Below are positions 38,575-38,765 of a stretch of DNA of 38,765 nucleotides, one piece after another; positions within the stretch are counted from its first letter, which is position 1; each line of letters starts with the position of its first letter. The translations under genes were made by a program, and so were the position numbers. This DNA comes from Syntrophaceae bacterium UBA2192 (GTDB taxonomy: Bacteria; Desulfobacterota; Syntrophia; Syntrophales; UBA2192): positions 1 through 38,765 of the forward strand of contig DCVI01000042.1 in assembly GCA_002327315.1 (NCBI GenBank). The letters are read 5' to 3'. The notes under the pieces were generated by a model. That model worked only from the letters and a program-made list of their open reading frames with translations, was not told where the DNA came from and did not search any database.

Positions 38575-38765
38575 TTACTCGATAATCTCGCTGATGACGC
38601 CGGCGCCCACGGTCTTGCCGCCCTCGCGGATGGCAAACCGGAGCTGCAGCTCCATGGCGATGGGGGTGATGAGCACCACTTCCATCTCCACATTGTCGCC
38701 GGGCATGATCATCTCGACGCCCGCCGGAAGGGAGGTAACACCCGTCACGTCGGTGGTGCGGAAGT
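38575..38765 (-). CDS. tuf: Elongation factor Tu, C-terminal part (cut by window edge)
   Basis: The visible 62 residues read FRTTDVTGV at the start and include MIMPGDNVEMEVVLITPIAM, FAIREGGKTVGAGVISEIIE and a TAA stop. This is the end of EF-Tu domain 3. The N-terminal domains lie beyond the window. It begins the visible part of the str/S10 ribosomal cluster. Confidence 0.98.
   Translation of the reverse strand, partial: FRTTDVTGVTSLPAGVEMIMPGDNVEMEVVLITPIAMELQLRFAIREGGKTVGAGVISEIIE

Overview
The window looks like a chromosomal segment of a Gram-negative, probably anaerobic bacterium of the deltaproteobacterial type (Desulfobacterota, perhaps Syntrophia-like). This is an inference from an LptD outer-membrane LPS transporter, an FprA flavodiiron protein, the EpmB/EF-P/EpmA set, GC-rich coding DNA and strong sigma-70-like promoters. 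No phage, insertion sequence, CRISPR array, rRNA or tRNA was recognised.

Layout: 1-2185, on the minus strand, holds a cut cupin gene, a single-domain response regulator and fprA. 2186-6261, on the plus strand, holds a cold-shock gene, typA, a divergent YchF-like gene and a small membrane protein. 6441-10774, on the minus strand, holds an L,D-transpeptidase lipoprotein, a small membrane protein, a DUF6125-like protein, a hotdog thioesterase, a permuted NlpC/P60-type enzyme and a methyltransferase. 10947-15259, on the plus strand, holds a KamA/EpmB-like enzyme, efp, epmA, a DcrB/PsbP-like protein behind a structured leader, and a small membrane protein. 15601-23042, on the minus strand, holds cysS, argC, rplM-rpsI and folC-lptD. 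23363-23623 encodes a mini protein like EF-Tu domain 2. 23787-38765 is the complete S10-spc-alpha ribosomal cluster from the end of tuf to rplQ, read right to left, with secY, map, infA, rpmJ and rpoA but without adk.

Functionally the window is dominated by translation: elongation factors, EF-P and its modification enzymes, TypA, the YchF-like protein, CysRS and ribosomal proteins. Envelope genes (LptD, L,D-transpeptidase, SecY) come second.

The most unusual signal is non-coding. Between about 0.9 and 23.3 kb many gene ends carry short arrays of degenerate tandem units with a period of exactly 7, 8 or 9 bp. At eight genes (typA, the ychF-like gene, the L,D-transpeptidase, the methyltransferase, kamA, epmA, cysS, lptD) the array starts at the stop codon itself, which supplies the first bases of the first unit. 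Several arrays have an inverted partner and could fold into long hairpins. Most of the other transcription-unit ends have ordinary intrinsic terminators instead. No such array was seen in the ribosomal cluster. I know of no described element with this behaviour, but I could not search for one. Other points of interest are two promoter-leader-terminator arrangements (before csp and before the DcrB-like gene), a hairpin over a ribosome binding site at 5978-5996, and a folC start built from a 7-bp repeat.
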